Shown here piece after piece: positions 21,863-31,046 of a DNA stretch of 64,000 nt. Every line of letters begins with the position of its first letter. Within the stretch, counting starts at the first letter, position 1. The DNA comes from Plantactinospora endophytica (GTDB lineage Bacteria; Actinomycetota; Actinomycetes; Mycobacteriales; Micromonosporaceae): positions 306,108 through 370,107 of the forward strand of contig NZ_BONW01000004.1 in assembly GCF_016862915.1 (NCBI RefSeq), read 5' to 3'. Made by a program: the position numbers and the translations under genes. Below the pieces are notes generated by a model. It worked only from the letters and a program-made list of their open reading frames with translations. It searched no databases and was not told where the DNA came from.

Positions 21863-24800
21863 GTGTATCTCAAGAGCCTGACGGTGAAGGGCTTCAAGTC
21901 CTTCGCCTCCAGCACGACCTTCAGACTGGAGCCGGGGATCACCTGCGTGGTGGGTCCGAACGGTTCCGGCAAGTCGAACGTTGTCGACGCGATCGCCTGG
22001 GTGCTCGGCGAACACAGCGCGAAGGCGCTGCGTGGCGGCAAGATGGAGGACGTGATCTTCGCCGGCACCGCCGGCCGGGCGCCGCTGGGGCGGGCCGAGG
22101 TCACCCTGACGATCGACAACACCGACGGCGCGCTGCCGATCGACTACACCGAGGTGTCGATCACCCGCCGGATGTTCCGGTCCGGCGAGAGCGAGTACGA
22201 GATCAACGGCGACTCCTGCCGGCTCCTCGACATCCAGGAACTCCTCTCCGACTCCGGCATCGGCCGGGAGATGCACGTCATCGTCGGGCAGGGCCAGCTC
22301 GACGCCGTACTGCACGCGAAGCCGGAGGACCGGCGGGCCTTCATCGAGGAGGCGGCCGGGGTACTCAAGCATCGCAAGCGCAAGGAGAAGGCCCTGCGCA
22401 AGCTCGACGCGATGCAGGTCAACCTGAACCGGCTGACCGACCTCACCGCCGAGTTGCGCCGCCAGCTCAAGCCGCTGGGCCGGCAGGCGGAGGTGGCCCG
22501 GCGGGCCCAGGGGATCCAGGCCGACCTGCGGGACGCCCGGCTGCGGCTGCTCGCCGACGACCTGGCCACGCTCCGCTCGACGCTGGACAAGGAGATCGCC
22601 GACGAGGCGGCCCTGCGGCAGCGGCGCGAGCAGGTCGAGGCGGAACACGCCGAGGTGCAGTCCCGGCTCGCCGAGCTGGAGGAGGCGCTCGCCGAGGACG
22701 CCCCGCTGCTGGCCCGGGCCCAGGACACCTGGTACAAGCTTTCCGCACTCGGCGAGCGGTTCCGCTCCACCGAGCAGTTGGCCCGGGAGCGGCTGCGGCA
22801 CCTGAGCGCCACCCCGGACGACGAGCGTCCCGGCCGGGATCCGGAGCGGCTCGAAGCCGAGGCCGAGGAGGTCCGCGCGCACGAGGAGGAGTTGCGCGCT
22901 GCGCTCACCGAGGACCAGATCCGGCTGGCCGAGGCGGTGGAGAGCCGGCAGCAGCTCGAACGTCAGCTCGCCGACGCGGAGCGGGCGCTGGTGGCGGCGG
23001 CGAAGGCGATCGCGGACCGGCGGGAGGGGCTGGCCAAGCTGACCGGGCAGGTCAACTCGGCCCGGGCGCGTACCGGGTCGGCGGCCGAGGAGATCGAACG
23101 GCTCGCCGCCGCACACACGGACGCGCAGATGCGGGCCGAGCAGGCCCAGCACGAGTTGGACGCCGTAGCCGAGCAGTCCTCGGAGGCGGATCGGGACAAC
23201 GCCGAGCTCGACGCCCGGCACGCCGAGGCGGTCGCCGCGCAGGAGGAGGCGGCGGCCCGGGTGCGTACCCTCTCCGACGCCGAACGGGCGGCGGAGAAGG
23301 ACGCGGCGACCTGGAAGGCCCGGGAAGAGGCGCTGGCCATGGGGCTGCGCCGCAAGGACGGTGCCGGGGCGCTGCTGGCCCGCGCCGACCAGGTGCCGGG
23401 ACTGCTGGGCAGCCTGGCCGGGCTGCTTACCGTCGCGCCCGGGCACGAGGCGGCGCTGGCCGCCGCGCTCGGCTCGCTGGCCGATGCCGTGGCGGTGGCC
23501 GGGGTGGACGAGGCGGCCGAGGCGATGCGGTGGCTGAGGATCCAGGACGCCGGCCGGGCCGAGCTGCTGGTCGGCGGCCAGGCCGGACCGGGGATGATCG
23601 GCACGCCGGACGCGCTCCGCCCCGCCCTGCCGGACGGGGTGCGCTGGGCGCCGGACCTGGTCGGCTGCCCCGACGAGGTACGCCCGGCGGTGCACCGGGC
23701 GCTCCGCGACGTCGTACTGGTCGACACGCTGGAGAGCGCGACCCGGGTGGTGGCCGGCAACCCCGAACTGCGCGCGGTGACCGCCGACGGTGACGTGGTC
23801 GGCGGGTACGCGGCGGCCGGCGGGTCGGCCAAGGCGCCCAGTTTCATTGAGGTGCAGGCCGCCGTCGAGGAGGCCCGGACCAACCGGGCGACCGCCGAGC
23901 AGACCATCGCCGAGCTGCGCGAACAGCTCGGCGAGGCCCGGGAGGAGGTGGCCGAGCGGAAGCAGGAGGTGGCCGCCGCCGCAGCCGTGAAGCGGGACGC
24001 GGAGGGGCAGCGCAACGCCGCCGCCCGCCGGCTCGCCGAGCTGGGCGCCGCCGCCCGGTCGGCCAAGGGCGAGATGGACCGGCTGGCCGAGTCGCGCGGT
24101 CGCGCCGAGCAGGCCCGGGAGCGGGACCTCGCCGGGCTGGCCGAGTTGGAGGAGCGGCTCCGGCTGGCCGAGGCGACCCCGATCGACGCGGACCCGTCCA
24201 CCGAGGAGCGGGACGAGCTGGCCGCGTACCTGCCGCAGGCCCGGCAGAACGAGATGGAGGTCCGGCTCGCGGTGCGTACCGCCGAGGAGCGGGTCGCCTC
24301 GATCGCCGGCCGGGCCGACTCGCTGGCCCGGCAGGCCGCCGCCGAGCGGGCCGCCCGGGAGCGGGCCGCCGCCCGGCGGGCCGCCCGGGCCCGGGGTGCC
24401 GGCATCGCCCGGGCCGTCGAGTTCGGCGCCCGCGAGGCGCTGACCCGGCTCGCGGTGTCGCTGGCGGCGGCCGAGCAGACCCGGGACGCCGTCGCGGCGG
24501 CCCGGTCCGCGCGCGAGGCCGAACTCCAGGAGGTACGCGGCGCGGCCAAGCGGCTCGGCGCCGACCTGGAGCGGCTGACCAGCGCGGTACACCGGGACGA
24601 GGTGGCCCGGGCCGAGCAGCGGCTGCGGATCGAGCAGTTGGAGGCGAAGGCGGCCGAGGACTTCGGGCTCGACGTGGAGACGCTGATCGCCGAGTACGGC
24701 CCGCAGCAGCCCGTACCGCCCAGCCAGGCCGAGATCGCCGCCGCCGAGCGGGACGACCGGCCCAAGCCCGAGCCGGTGCCGTTCGAGCGCCCGGTGCAGG

Positions 24801-25441
24801 AGAAGCGGGCCGCCAAGGCGGAACGCGAGCTGGCCCTGCTCGGCAAGGTCAACCCGCTGGCGCTGGAGGAGTTCGCCGCCCTGGAGGAGCGCTACAAGTT
24901 CCTCTCCGAGCAGCTCGAAGACCTGAAGGCGACCCGCCGGGACCTGCTCACCGTGGTCAAGGACGTGGACGACCGGATCCTGGAGGTCTTCGCCAGCGCC
25001 TACCACGACACCGCCCGGGAGTTCGAGCAGGTCTTCACGGTGCTCTTCCCCGGTGGCGAGGGCCGGCTGGTGCTGACCGACCCGGAGGACCTGCTCACCA
25101 CCGGCGTCGAGGTCGAGGCCCGGCCGCCCGGCAAGAAGATCAAGCGGCTGTCGCTGCTCTCCGGCGGCGAGCGGTCGCTGACCGCCGTGGCGATGCTGGT
25201 GGCGATCTTCCGGGCCCGGCCCAGTCCGTTCTACATCATGGACGAGGTCGAGGCGGCGCTGGACGACGTCAACCTGGGTCGGCTGATCACGCTGATGGCC
25301 CAGTTGCGGGAGAAGAGCCAGCTCATCGTCGTCACCCACCAGAAGCGGACCATGGAAGTGGCCGACGCCCTGTACGGCGTGACCATGCGCAGCGGCGTGA
25401 CCCAGGTGATCAGCCAGCGGCTGAGCAACGAGGAGGACTGA
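21863..25441 (+). CDS. smc: Chromosome segregation protein SMC
   Basis: Condensin ATPase that with ScpA/ScpB organises the chromosome. The 1192-aa protein has the N-terminal head with Walker A GPNGSGKSN (31-39), the Q-loop VIVGQGQLD, a long coiled coil (about 160-500), a hinge (about 500-650, with PGLLGSLAGLLTV and GGYAAAGGSAKAPSF), a second coiled coil, and the C-terminal head with signature LLSGGERSLTAVAML and Walker B FYIMDEVEAALDD. The order is complete and the length normal. The HAD gene starts on the next base after its stop. Confidence 0.97.
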   Translation: MYLKSLTVKGFKSFASSTTFRLEPGITCVVGPNGSGKSNVVDAIAWVLGEHSAKALRGGKMEDVIFAGTAGRAPLGRAEVTLTIDNTDGALPIDYTEVSITRRMFRSGESEYEINGDSCRLLDIQELLSDSGIGREMHVIVGQGQLDAVLHAKPEDRRAFIEEAAGVLKHRKRKEKALRKLDAMQVNLNRLTDLTAELRRQLKPLGRQAEVARRAQGIQADLRDARLRLLADDLATLRSTLDKEIADEAALRQRREQVEAEHAEVQSRLAELEEALAEDAPLLARAQDTWYKLSALGERFRSTEQLARERLRHLSATPDDERPGRDPERLEAEAEEVRAHEEELRAALTEDQIRLAEAVESRQQLERQLADAERALVAAAKAIADRREGLAKLTGQVNSARARTGSAAEEIERLAAAHTDAQMRAEQAQHELDAVAEQSSEADRDNAELDARHAEAVAAQEEAAARVRTLSDAERAAEKDAATWKAREEALAMGLRRKDGAGALLARADQVPGLLGSLAGLLTVAPGHEAALAAALGSLADAVAVAGVDEAAEAMRWLRIQDAGRAELLVGGQAGPGMIGTPDALRPALPDGVRWAPDLVGCPDEVRPAVHRALRDVVLVDTLESATRVVAGNPELRAVTADGDVVGGYAAAGGSAKAPSFIEVQAAVEEARTNRATAEQTIAELREQLGEAREEVAERKQEVAAAAAVKRDAEGQRNAAARRLAELGAAARSAKGEMDRLAESRGRAEQARERDLAGLAELEERLRLAEATPIDADPSTEERDELAAYLPQARQNEMEVRLAVRTAEERVASIAGRADSLARQAAAERAARERAAARRAARARGAGIARAVEFGAREALTRLAVSLAAAEQTRDAVAAARSAREAELQEVRGAAKRLGADLERLTSAVHRDEVARAEQRLRIEQLEAKAAEDFGLDVETLIAEYGPQQPVPPSQAEIAAAERDDRPKPEPVPFERPVQEKRAAKAERELALLGKVNPLALEEFAALEERYKFLSEQLEDLKATRRDLLTVVKDVDDRILEVFASAYHDTAREFEQVFTVLFPGGEGRLVLTDPEDLLTTGVEVEARPPGKKIKRLSLLSGGERSLTAVAMLVAIFRARPSPFYIMDEVEAALDDVNLGRLITLMAQLREKSQLIVVTHQKRTMEVADALYGVTMRSGVTQVISQRLSNEED

Positions 25442-26065
25442 ATGGCCCGGCGGGAACGCCCGACCGCACTGCTGGTGGACCTGGACGGCGTACTGCGCCG
25501 GTGGGATCCGGAGACGAGTGCCGCCGTGGAGCGCCGGTACGGCCTGCCGGCCGGCGCGCTCTACGACACCGCGATGCAGGGGGCACTGCTGCAACCGGCG
25601 GTCACCGGGCAGCTCAGTCACGCCGACTGGCTGGCCGGGATCGTCGACGCGCTCGCCGGACCGGCCGGTGGGGCGGACCGGGCCCGGGCGGCGGTGGACG
25701 AGTGGCAGGCCGACCGGGGCACCGTGGATCCGGAGGTGCTCGGCTTCGTCCGGGAGGTCAGATCGGCGGGCACCCGGGTCGGGCTGGCCACCAACGCCAC
25801 CGACCTGCTCGACGCCGACCTGGCGCTGCTCGGGCTGACCGACGAGGTCGACGTCGTGGTCAACTCGTCGAAACTCGGCGTCTCCAAGCCGAGCCGGGAG
25901 TACTTCCAGCAGGCGTGTCTGGCCGTCGGCGCCCCGCCGGCCCAGGTGCTCTTCGTGGACGACTCGGACCGGTCGGTCCGGGGGGCCAGGGTCGCCGGGC
26001 TGTCGGCGTACCGGTGGAGCGGGCCGGCCGACCTGCGCTATCTGCGAGCCGTGCTGGCCCGCTGA
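25442..26065 (+). CDS. HAD-superfamily hydrolase
   Basis: A 207-aa phosphatase-like protein. HAD motif I is LLVDLDGVLRRWD (nucleophile Asp), motif II LATNATD, the Lys of motif III is in SSKLGVSKPSREYF, and motif IV is VLFVDDSDRSVRGA. The cap is a small helical type C1 insert. Substrate is unknown. ATG 25442 directly abuts the smc stop, so it is translationally coupled. Confidence 0.85.
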   Translation: MARRERPTALLVDLDGVLRRWDPETSAAVERRYGLPAGALYDTAMQGALLQPAVTGQLSHADWLAGIVDALAGPAGGADRARAAVDEWQADRGTVDPEVLGFVREVRSAGTRVGLATNATDLLDADLALLGLTDEVDVVVNSSKLGVSKPSREYFQQACLAVGAPPAQVLFVDDSDRSVRGARVAGLSAYRWSGPADLRYLRAVLAR

Positions 26066-26071
26066 CCCGCG

Positions 26072-26590
26072 CTACTCGCCCGTGGTGCCGTCGAGGCGTT
26101 CGCGGATCAGGTCGGCGTGCCCGTTGTGCCGGGCGTACTCCTCGATCATGTGCAGGTAGACCCAGCGCAGGCTGATGTCCTTGCCGCGCGAACCGACGAA
26201 GGTGTCGTCCAGGGATCGTCCGGCGACCGCCTGCCGGACGAGTTCGATCTCGTTCCGCAGGGCGTCGAGGTCGGCTGCCGGGTCCGCGTCGTCGAGGCCC
26301 TCGAAGTCCCGGTCCGGCTGCGCCTCGGTGAAGTACAGCGAGGGCAGGTCGAGCCGGGCGAACTGCTGACGGAACCAGTACCGCTCGTTGTCGGCGGCGT
26401 GCCGGACCAGGCCGAGCAGGGTCAGCCCGGAGGGGGCGACGCTGGCGGTGCGGAGCTGTTCGGCGGTCAGCCCGGCGCACTTGGTCAGCAGGGTCTGCCG
26501 GTGGAAGTCGAGCCAGCCGTCGAGCATGCGGCGTTCGTCGGCGACGACGGGTGCGCGCTGCCGGTCGACATCGGGAGCGGTCCAGGTCAT
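26072..26590 (-). CDS. DinB / DUF664 family protein
   Basis: A 172-aa four-helix-bundle protein of the DUF664 branch: MTWTAPDVDRQRAPVVADERRMLDGWLDFHRQTLLTKCAGL, LTLLGLVRHAADNERYWFRQQ and LRWVYLHMIEEYARHNGHADLIRERLDG. His residues in helices 2 and 4 would hold a divalent metal. Some relatives are thiol-dependent transferases, but function here is unknown. ATG 26590 is chosen (GATCAT 6 nt upstream); GTG 26596 adds two residues. It converges with the HAD gene. Confidence 0.85.
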   Translation of the reverse strand: MTWTAPDVDRQRAPVVADERRMLDGWLDFHRQTLLTKCAGLTAEQLRTASVAPSGLTLLGLVRHAADNERYWFRQQFARLDLPSLYFTEAQPDRDFEGLDDADPAADLDALRNEIELVRQAVAGRSLDDTFVGSRGKDISLRWVYLHMIEEYARHNGHADLIRERLDGTTGE

Positions 26591-26638
26591 CGGCACATGA
26601 TCGCACGATCACCCGCCCCGCCTGCTGCCCGTCAGGGG

Positions 26639-27223
26639 TCAGCCGGGGTTCGCGGCGACGACCTTGCGGACGCTGCGCAGGCAGAGGTCGAGGGCGCGGT
26701 GCTTGGAGACGCTGTTCTCCCGGGTGTGCTGCCAGGCGGCGTAGAGCACGGACCAGAGCACCTGTTGGACCCAGAGCGGGTCGAGGGCCGGGTCGAGGGT
26801 GCCCTCGGCGTGGCCCCGCTCGACCAGCCGGATCAGGGCGCGGTCGGCGTCGCTGCACTCCTCCCAGGCCGGGGTGTTCATCAGTTCGGGTTGGGAGAAG
26901 ACACACATCAGGATGTCGCCGAGTTCGAAGAACTCCTGGCAGAGCCGGTCCAGCGCGTCCGGCGCCGGCCCCCGGTCGAGCTGGGCGCGTTCGGCGGCGG
27001 CGTCGATCTGGGCGAGTACGTCGGCGCTGAGCGCGGTCAGCAGGTCGGCGCGTTCCGGGAAGTAGCGGTGCAGCGTGGTGCGGCCGACGCCGGCCGCGTC
27101 CGCGACGTCGCCGAGCGAGGCGGAGCTGTGCTGCGACAGGACCGTTATCGCGGCGTCGAGGATGGCCCGCCGGGTGCGCGCCCGGGCCCGGCTCTCGACG
27201 TCGACGCTGGTTCTGTCCACCAT
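26639..27223 (-). CDS. TetR family transcriptional regulator
   Basis: A 194-aa regulator with an N-terminal TetR helix-turn-helix (RRAILDAAITVLSQHSSASLGDVADAAGVGRTTLHRYFPERADLL, about residues 18-62) and a variable ligand-binding domain (WVQQVLWSVLYAAWQHTRENSV). It is divergent from an ABC exporter with only 79 bases between starts, so it very likely controls it. ATG 27223 is chosen from the -10 element 7 nt upstream; an in-frame ATG at 27253 would cover that element. Confidence 0.9.
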   Translation of the reverse strand: MVDRTSVDVESRARARTRRAILDAAITVLSQHSSASLGDVADAAGVGRTTLHRYFPERADLLTALSADVLAQIDAAAERAQLDRGPAPDALDRLCQEFFELGDILMCVFSQPELMNTPAWEECSDADRALIRLVERGHAEGTLDPALDPLWVQQVLWSVLYAAWQHTRENSVSKHRALDLCLRSVRKVVAANPG

Positions 27224-27230
27224 GCCGGAA

Positions 27231-27236
27231 AGTTTA
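27231..27236 (-). promoter_or_regulatory. -10 (TAAACT) of the tetR promoter
   Basis: On the minus strand TAAACT is 7 nt before ATG 27223, and TTCAAG, a weak -35, is 17 bases further upstream. A leaderless tetR message fits. Confidence 0.5.
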
Positions 27237-27275
27237 GACAACTTCGCCCCCATCTTGAATATTGGTTGCCCCTAA

Positions 27276-27293
27276 TGGAACAGTCATGCTCCA
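27276..27293. promoter_or_regulatory. Candidate TetR operator
   Basis: Imperfect palindrome TGGAACA-N4-TGCTCCA (6 of 7 pairs) in the short gap between tetR and the ABC exporter, 9 bases before the exporter start. Position and symmetry fit a TetR-family operator. Confidence 0.5.
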
Positions 27294-27302
27294 CTAGAGA
27301 GC

Positions 27303-29132
27303 ATGTCTGTAGCGGAAGAGACCAACAGTGATCAACTTTCCTGGGGGAGACTGCGGATCCTCTGGTCGTTCGCACGGCCCCATCTCGGCAAACTGCTGCT
27401 CGGCCTGCTGCTGGCCCTGATCGGCTCGGCGACCGGACTGGCCTCGCCGATGGTCACCAAGTGGATACTCGACTCGCTCGGCGGCTCGACGTCACTGGCC
27501 GGGCCGGTGACCGCGCTTGCCGTACTGCTCGTGGTCGGCAGCCTGATCTGGCTGTGGCAGTGGATCCTGCTCGGCACGCTGGGCGAGCGGATCGTGCTGG
27601 ACGCGCGCGCGTCGATCGTCCGGCGCCTCTTCCGGGCCACCGTGCCGGAGGTGACCCGCCGGCCGATCGGCGAACTCGTCGCCCGGGTCACCTCGGACAC
27701 CGTACTGCTGCACCAGGCCGCCTCGGCGAGCCTGATCGGCCTGATCAACGGCACGGTCATGATCGCCGGAACGCTGATCCTGATGGGCGTACTCGACCTG
27801 GTGCTGCTCGGCACCATCGTCGGGGCGGTGATCGTGGTCGCGGTGCTGTTCGGGGTGCTGATGCCGGCGATCGCCAAGGCGCACGAGCGGTCCCAGGAGC
27901 ACCTGGGTCGGCTCGGCGGAGCGCTGGAGGGCACGCTGCGGGCGATCCGGACCGTGAAGGTGAGCCGGGCCGAGGAGCGGCAGTCCGCCCGGGTGCTGGC
28001 CGAGGCGGGCGAGGTGGCGAAGTTCAGCGTACGGGCGGCGCGCCGGGAGGCGATGGCCTGGACGATCGTCTGGGGCGGCATCCAACTGGCGATCATCCTG
28101 ATCCTCGGCATCGGGGCCTGGCGGGTCGGCGAGGGCGAGTTGGAGGTGTCCAGCCTGATCGCCTTCCTGCTCTACGCGTTCGGGCTGATGGGCCCGATCA
28201 CCGAGGTCAGCCAGAACGTCACCACGTTGCAGTCCGGCATCGCGGCGGCCGGCCGGATCCGCCAGGTCGACGCGATCGAGGTGGAGAGCCCGGACGCGGA
28301 GGCGGTGCGGGCCGCCGGGCACGGCGCCGAGCACCGGGCCCGGGCCGAGCGCGCCGACCATCCGGTACTCGAACTGCGCGGGGTCTCCGCCCGGTACGGC
28401 CCGGACACCGCCCCGGCGGTACGCGAAATCGAGCTGGCCATCCCGAGACGGGGGCACACCGCGATCGTCGGCCCCTCCGGCGCGGGCAAGACCACCCTCT
28501 TCTCCCTGGTGCTGCGCTTCCTGGAGCCGCAGGACGGCGAGCTGCTGCTGGACGGCCGGCCGTACCGGGAGTACACCCACGCGCAGATCCGGCAGCGGCT
28601 CGCGTACGTCGAGCAGGAGGCGCCGGTGCTGCCGGGCACCATCCGGGAGAACCTGCTCTTCACCTATCCGGACGCAGGCGAGGAGGAGATCCGGCAGGTG
28701 TTGGCACAGGTCCGGCTCACCGCCAAGATCGACTCGTTGCCGGAGGGCCTGGACACCTCGTTGACCTCGTCGTCGGTCTCCGGTGGCGAGCGGCAGCGGA
28801 TCGCCCTGGCCCGGGCCATCCTGCGTACCCCGGACGTGCTGCTGCTGGACGAGGCGACCGCGCAGATCGACGGGCTGACCGAGGCCGCCATCCACGACGT
28901 TATCCAGCACCGGGCCGCCGAGGCGGCGGTGGTCACCGTGGCGCACCGGCTCTCCACGGTGATCGACGCGGACACCATCGTGGTGATGGAGGAGGGCCGG
29001 ATCAGGGCCCGGGGCAGTCATGCCGAGCTGCTGGCCGGCGACGAGCTGTACCGGGAACTGGTCGAGGCGCTGCGGATCGCCGCCGACGCAGACCAGATCC
29101 CCCGACCGGAGGTGGCTGCGGTCAGCGGGTGA
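27303..29132 (+). CDS. ABC exporter, fused permease-ATPase (multidrug type)
   Basis: A 609-aa half-transporter that would work as a homodimer in the membrane. Six helices in the N-terminal half (FARPHLGKLLLGLLLALIGSATGLASPMV onward) and the ATPase at about 355-590 with Walker A GPSGAGKTTL, Q-loop YVEQEAPVLPGTIRENLLF, signature SVSGGERQRIALARAI, Walker B VLLLDEATAQ and H-loop VAHRLSTV. The match is to lipid/drug exporters of the LmrA/BmrA group. Divergent TetR and an operator-like palindrome suggest induction by a transported compound. Its end overlaps the convergent PhoD-like gene by 11 bases. Confidence 0.92.
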   Translation: MSVAEETNSDQLSWGRLRILWSFARPHLGKLLLGLLLALIGSATGLASPMVTKWILDSLGGSTSLAGPVTALAVLLVVGSLIWLWQWILLGTLGERIVLDARASIVRRLFRATVPEVTRRPIGELVARVTSDTVLLHQAASASLIGLINGTVMIAGTLILMGVLDLVLLGTIVGAVIVVAVLFGVLMPAIAKAHERSQEHLGRLGGALEGTLRAIRTVKVSRAEERQSARVLAEAGEVAKFSVRAARREAMAWTIVWGGIQLAIILILGIGAWRVGEGELEVSSLIAFLLYAFGLMGPITEVSQNVTTLQSGIAAAGRIRQVDAIEVESPDAEAVRAAGHGAEHRARAERADHPVLELRGVSARYGPDTAPAVREIELAIPRRGHTAIVGPSGAGKTTLFSLVLRFLEPQDGELLLDGRPYREYTHAQIRQRLAYVEQEAPVLPGTIRENLLFTYPDAGEEEIRQVLAQVRLTAKIDSLPEGLDTSLTSSSVSGGERQRIALARAILRTPDVLLLDEATAQIDGLTEAAIHDVIQHRAAEAAVVTVAHRLSTVIDADTIVVMEEGRIRARGSHAELLAGDELYRELVEALRIAADADQIPRPEVAAVSG

Positions 29133-30885
29133 GGGTGCGCCGGGTGACCGTGCGGAGGGTGCCGTCCGGCGCGGTGCCCTCGATGGTCACCTCGGCGGAG
29201 CGGCCGTCGTGCCGCAGCGTGCTGATCGCGTTGCCGAAGTAGGGCCCGTCGAGCTTGCGCCAGCGCACCGGTGGCCGGCGGACCCCCGCCGTCCGGGCCA
29301 GCGCCCGGGCCGCCACCGACGGCCCGCGCCACCAGCCGAGCCGGAGCAGCGGTCGCATCGGGCCGGGGATCTGGTTGTGGATCGGCGAGCAGGTCAACTG
29401 GTGTACCGGAGTGCTGGTCGAGCCGCCGGGGAACCGTGCCCGGGCGACGTACGAGTGGTGCACGTCGCCGGAGAGCACGCTGATCGACGCCGGTGGCGGG
29501 TACGCCGGCCCGGTGCCCACCCGGTCGCCCGGTTGCCCGGCCGGCCCGCTGCCGAGCCGGGCGAAGACCTGGGCGAGCGCGTCGAACGACCGGCGGAAGG
29601 CCGCCCAGTGCTCCAGGTCGAGCGCCCGGCGCAGCCGTTCGGCGAAACCCGCCACCCGGGGCCGCTGCGAGTCGGCCAGTTTCTCGTTCCAGGACTCCAG
29701 GTGGTGGATGCCGGGCGGCAGCAGCCAGGGCAGCGACGAGCCGACCACCAGGTGGTCGTACTCGCCGTGCACCTGGTCGGTGAACCAGGACCACTCGGTC
29801 GGCGGCAGCATCGCCCGGTGGTTCCGGTCGAGCACCCGACTGCACCGGTTGTCGAGCACCACGAGTCGGGTGCGGCCGACGTCGAGGGAGTAGCTCCACT
29901 GGTAGCGGCCGGGCGGGGCGGCCTCGGCCGGGGTCTTCCCCTCGCCCAGCGCGGCGTCGTAGCCGGTCGCCTCGGCGTCGACCCGCTCGCCGAACTCGCG
30001 CAGCACCGAGCTGGCGTCCTCGGCGGCGACGACCTTCGCGTACACCGGGTCGGCGGCGATCTCGTCCGGTTCGAGGTTGCCCAGGTGCTGGTAGACCCAG
30101 TACGACGCGAGCCCGCTGGCGATCCGCTCCGACCACCACGGCTCGCGGTGCGTCTCGGCCCGCCACGGCGTCGAGGTGTTCCAGTCGTCGATGATCTCGT
30201 GGTCGTCGAAGATCATCACGCTCGGCACGGTGGAGAGCAGCCAGCGGATCTCCGGATCCCGCCACGACTCCAGATAGAGCTTCGTGTACTCGTCGAAGCT
30301 GACCACCTGGTCGGCCGGGGCGCCGGCACTGCGGTCGCGGCGGCGGCGCAGCAGCTTGCGTACCGTCGGAGAGGTCTGGTCGGCGTAGACCTGGTCGCCG
30401 AGCAGCACGATCAGGTCCGGCCACCCGTCGGCGGCGTCCGCCGGACCGCCGCGTTCGCCCGCCCGTCCGGCACCGACCGCCGCCATCAACCGCCGGGAGT
30501 ACGCGTCCAGCGCGTCCGGCGGCAGTTTCCGCGCCGTGGCGTGCTGGGTGGTCTCCCGGCACGAGCCGAAGATCAGCCGGGCCCCGAAGTCGCCGGCCGG
30601 CCGGGTGTGGATCACGCTCGGCGGGAACTTCGCCTCCGGCTCCGGCCAGACCTGCTCGCCGTCCAGGAAGACCCGGTACGGTGCCGCCGTCCCCGGGGTC
30701 AGCCCGTCCACCACCACCAGCGCGTAGTGGTGGTCGAAGGCGGTGAACGTGGGCGCCTGGCCAGCCGCGCCGTCCGGCGTGTCGACCCGCACCACGGCCG
30801 GGGCGCTGGTCTCCACCCAGATGGTGGCCCGGGAGCCGACCACGCGGCGCAGGATCGGGCCGATCAACAACCGGGCGGTGGGCAT
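29122..30885 (-). CDS. PhoD-like metallophosphatase, cytoplasmic form
   Basis: A 587-aa protein of the alkaline phosphatase D family. It has an Ig-like N-terminal part (TIWVETSAPAVVRVDTPDG), then FGSCRETTQ, the metal motifs LLGDQVYADQ, MIFDDHEIIDDWN, RLVVLDNRC, and the closing ISVLSGDVHHSYVARA. Unlike classical PhoD it has no Tat or Sec signal peptide, so it likely acts in the cytoplasm on phosphodiesters of unknown identity. The 3' end overlaps the ABC exporter gene. Confidence 0.88.
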   Translation of the reverse strand: MPTARLLIGPILRRVVGSRATIWVETSAPAVVRVDTPDGAAGQAPTFTAFDHHYALVVVDGLTPGTAAPYRVFLDGEQVWPEPEAKFPPSVIHTRPAGDFGARLIFGSCRETTQHATARKLPPDALDAYSRRLMAAVGAGRAGERGGPADAADGWPDLIVLLGDQVYADQTSPTVRKLLRRRRDRSAGAPADQVVSFDEYTKLYLESWRDPEIRWLLSTVPSVMIFDDHEIIDDWNTSTPWRAETHREPWWSERIASGLASYWVYQHLGNLEPDEIAADPVYAKVVAAEDASSVLREFGERVDAEATGYDAALGEGKTPAEAAPPGRYQWSYSLDVGRTRLVVLDNRCSRVLDRNHRAMLPPTEWSWFTDQVHGEYDHLVVGSSLPWLLPPGIHHLESWNEKLADSQRPRVAGFAERLRRALDLEHWAAFRRSFDALAQVFARLGSGPAGQPGDRVGTGPAYPPPASISVLSGDVHHSYVARARFPGGSTSTPVHQLTCSPIHNQIPGPMRPLLRLGWWRGPSVAARALARTAGVRRPPVRWRKLDGPYFGNAISTLRHDGRSAEVTIEGTAPDGTLRTVTRRTLTR

Positions 30886-31033
30886 GCTGCGACCTCCGAG
30901 CGAGGGAAGGGGTGGTGGACGGAATCCTCCTACCCGGCTGGCCGGGGTAGTTACCGGAGCTTCGCGGCGAGCCTACTCGGCTGTAACAGCCCGGCACAGG
31001 TGCGGCGGCTGCGCCAACCCGTCCGGCGTCTGA

Positions 31034-31039
31034 CAGGAT
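31034..31039 (+). promoter_or_regulatory. -10-like CAGGAT for ftsY
   Basis: CAGGAT is 7 nt upstream of ATG 31047; no ribosome site is present. Fits a leaderless ftsY message, with a C at the first -10 position. Confidence 0.4.
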
Positions 31040-31046
31040 CGCCCGT

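Noticed and set aside
21680..25621. A 1313-codon minus-strand frame opposite smc
   Set aside because: Shadow of smc; Leu/Gly/Arg-rich product without any motif.
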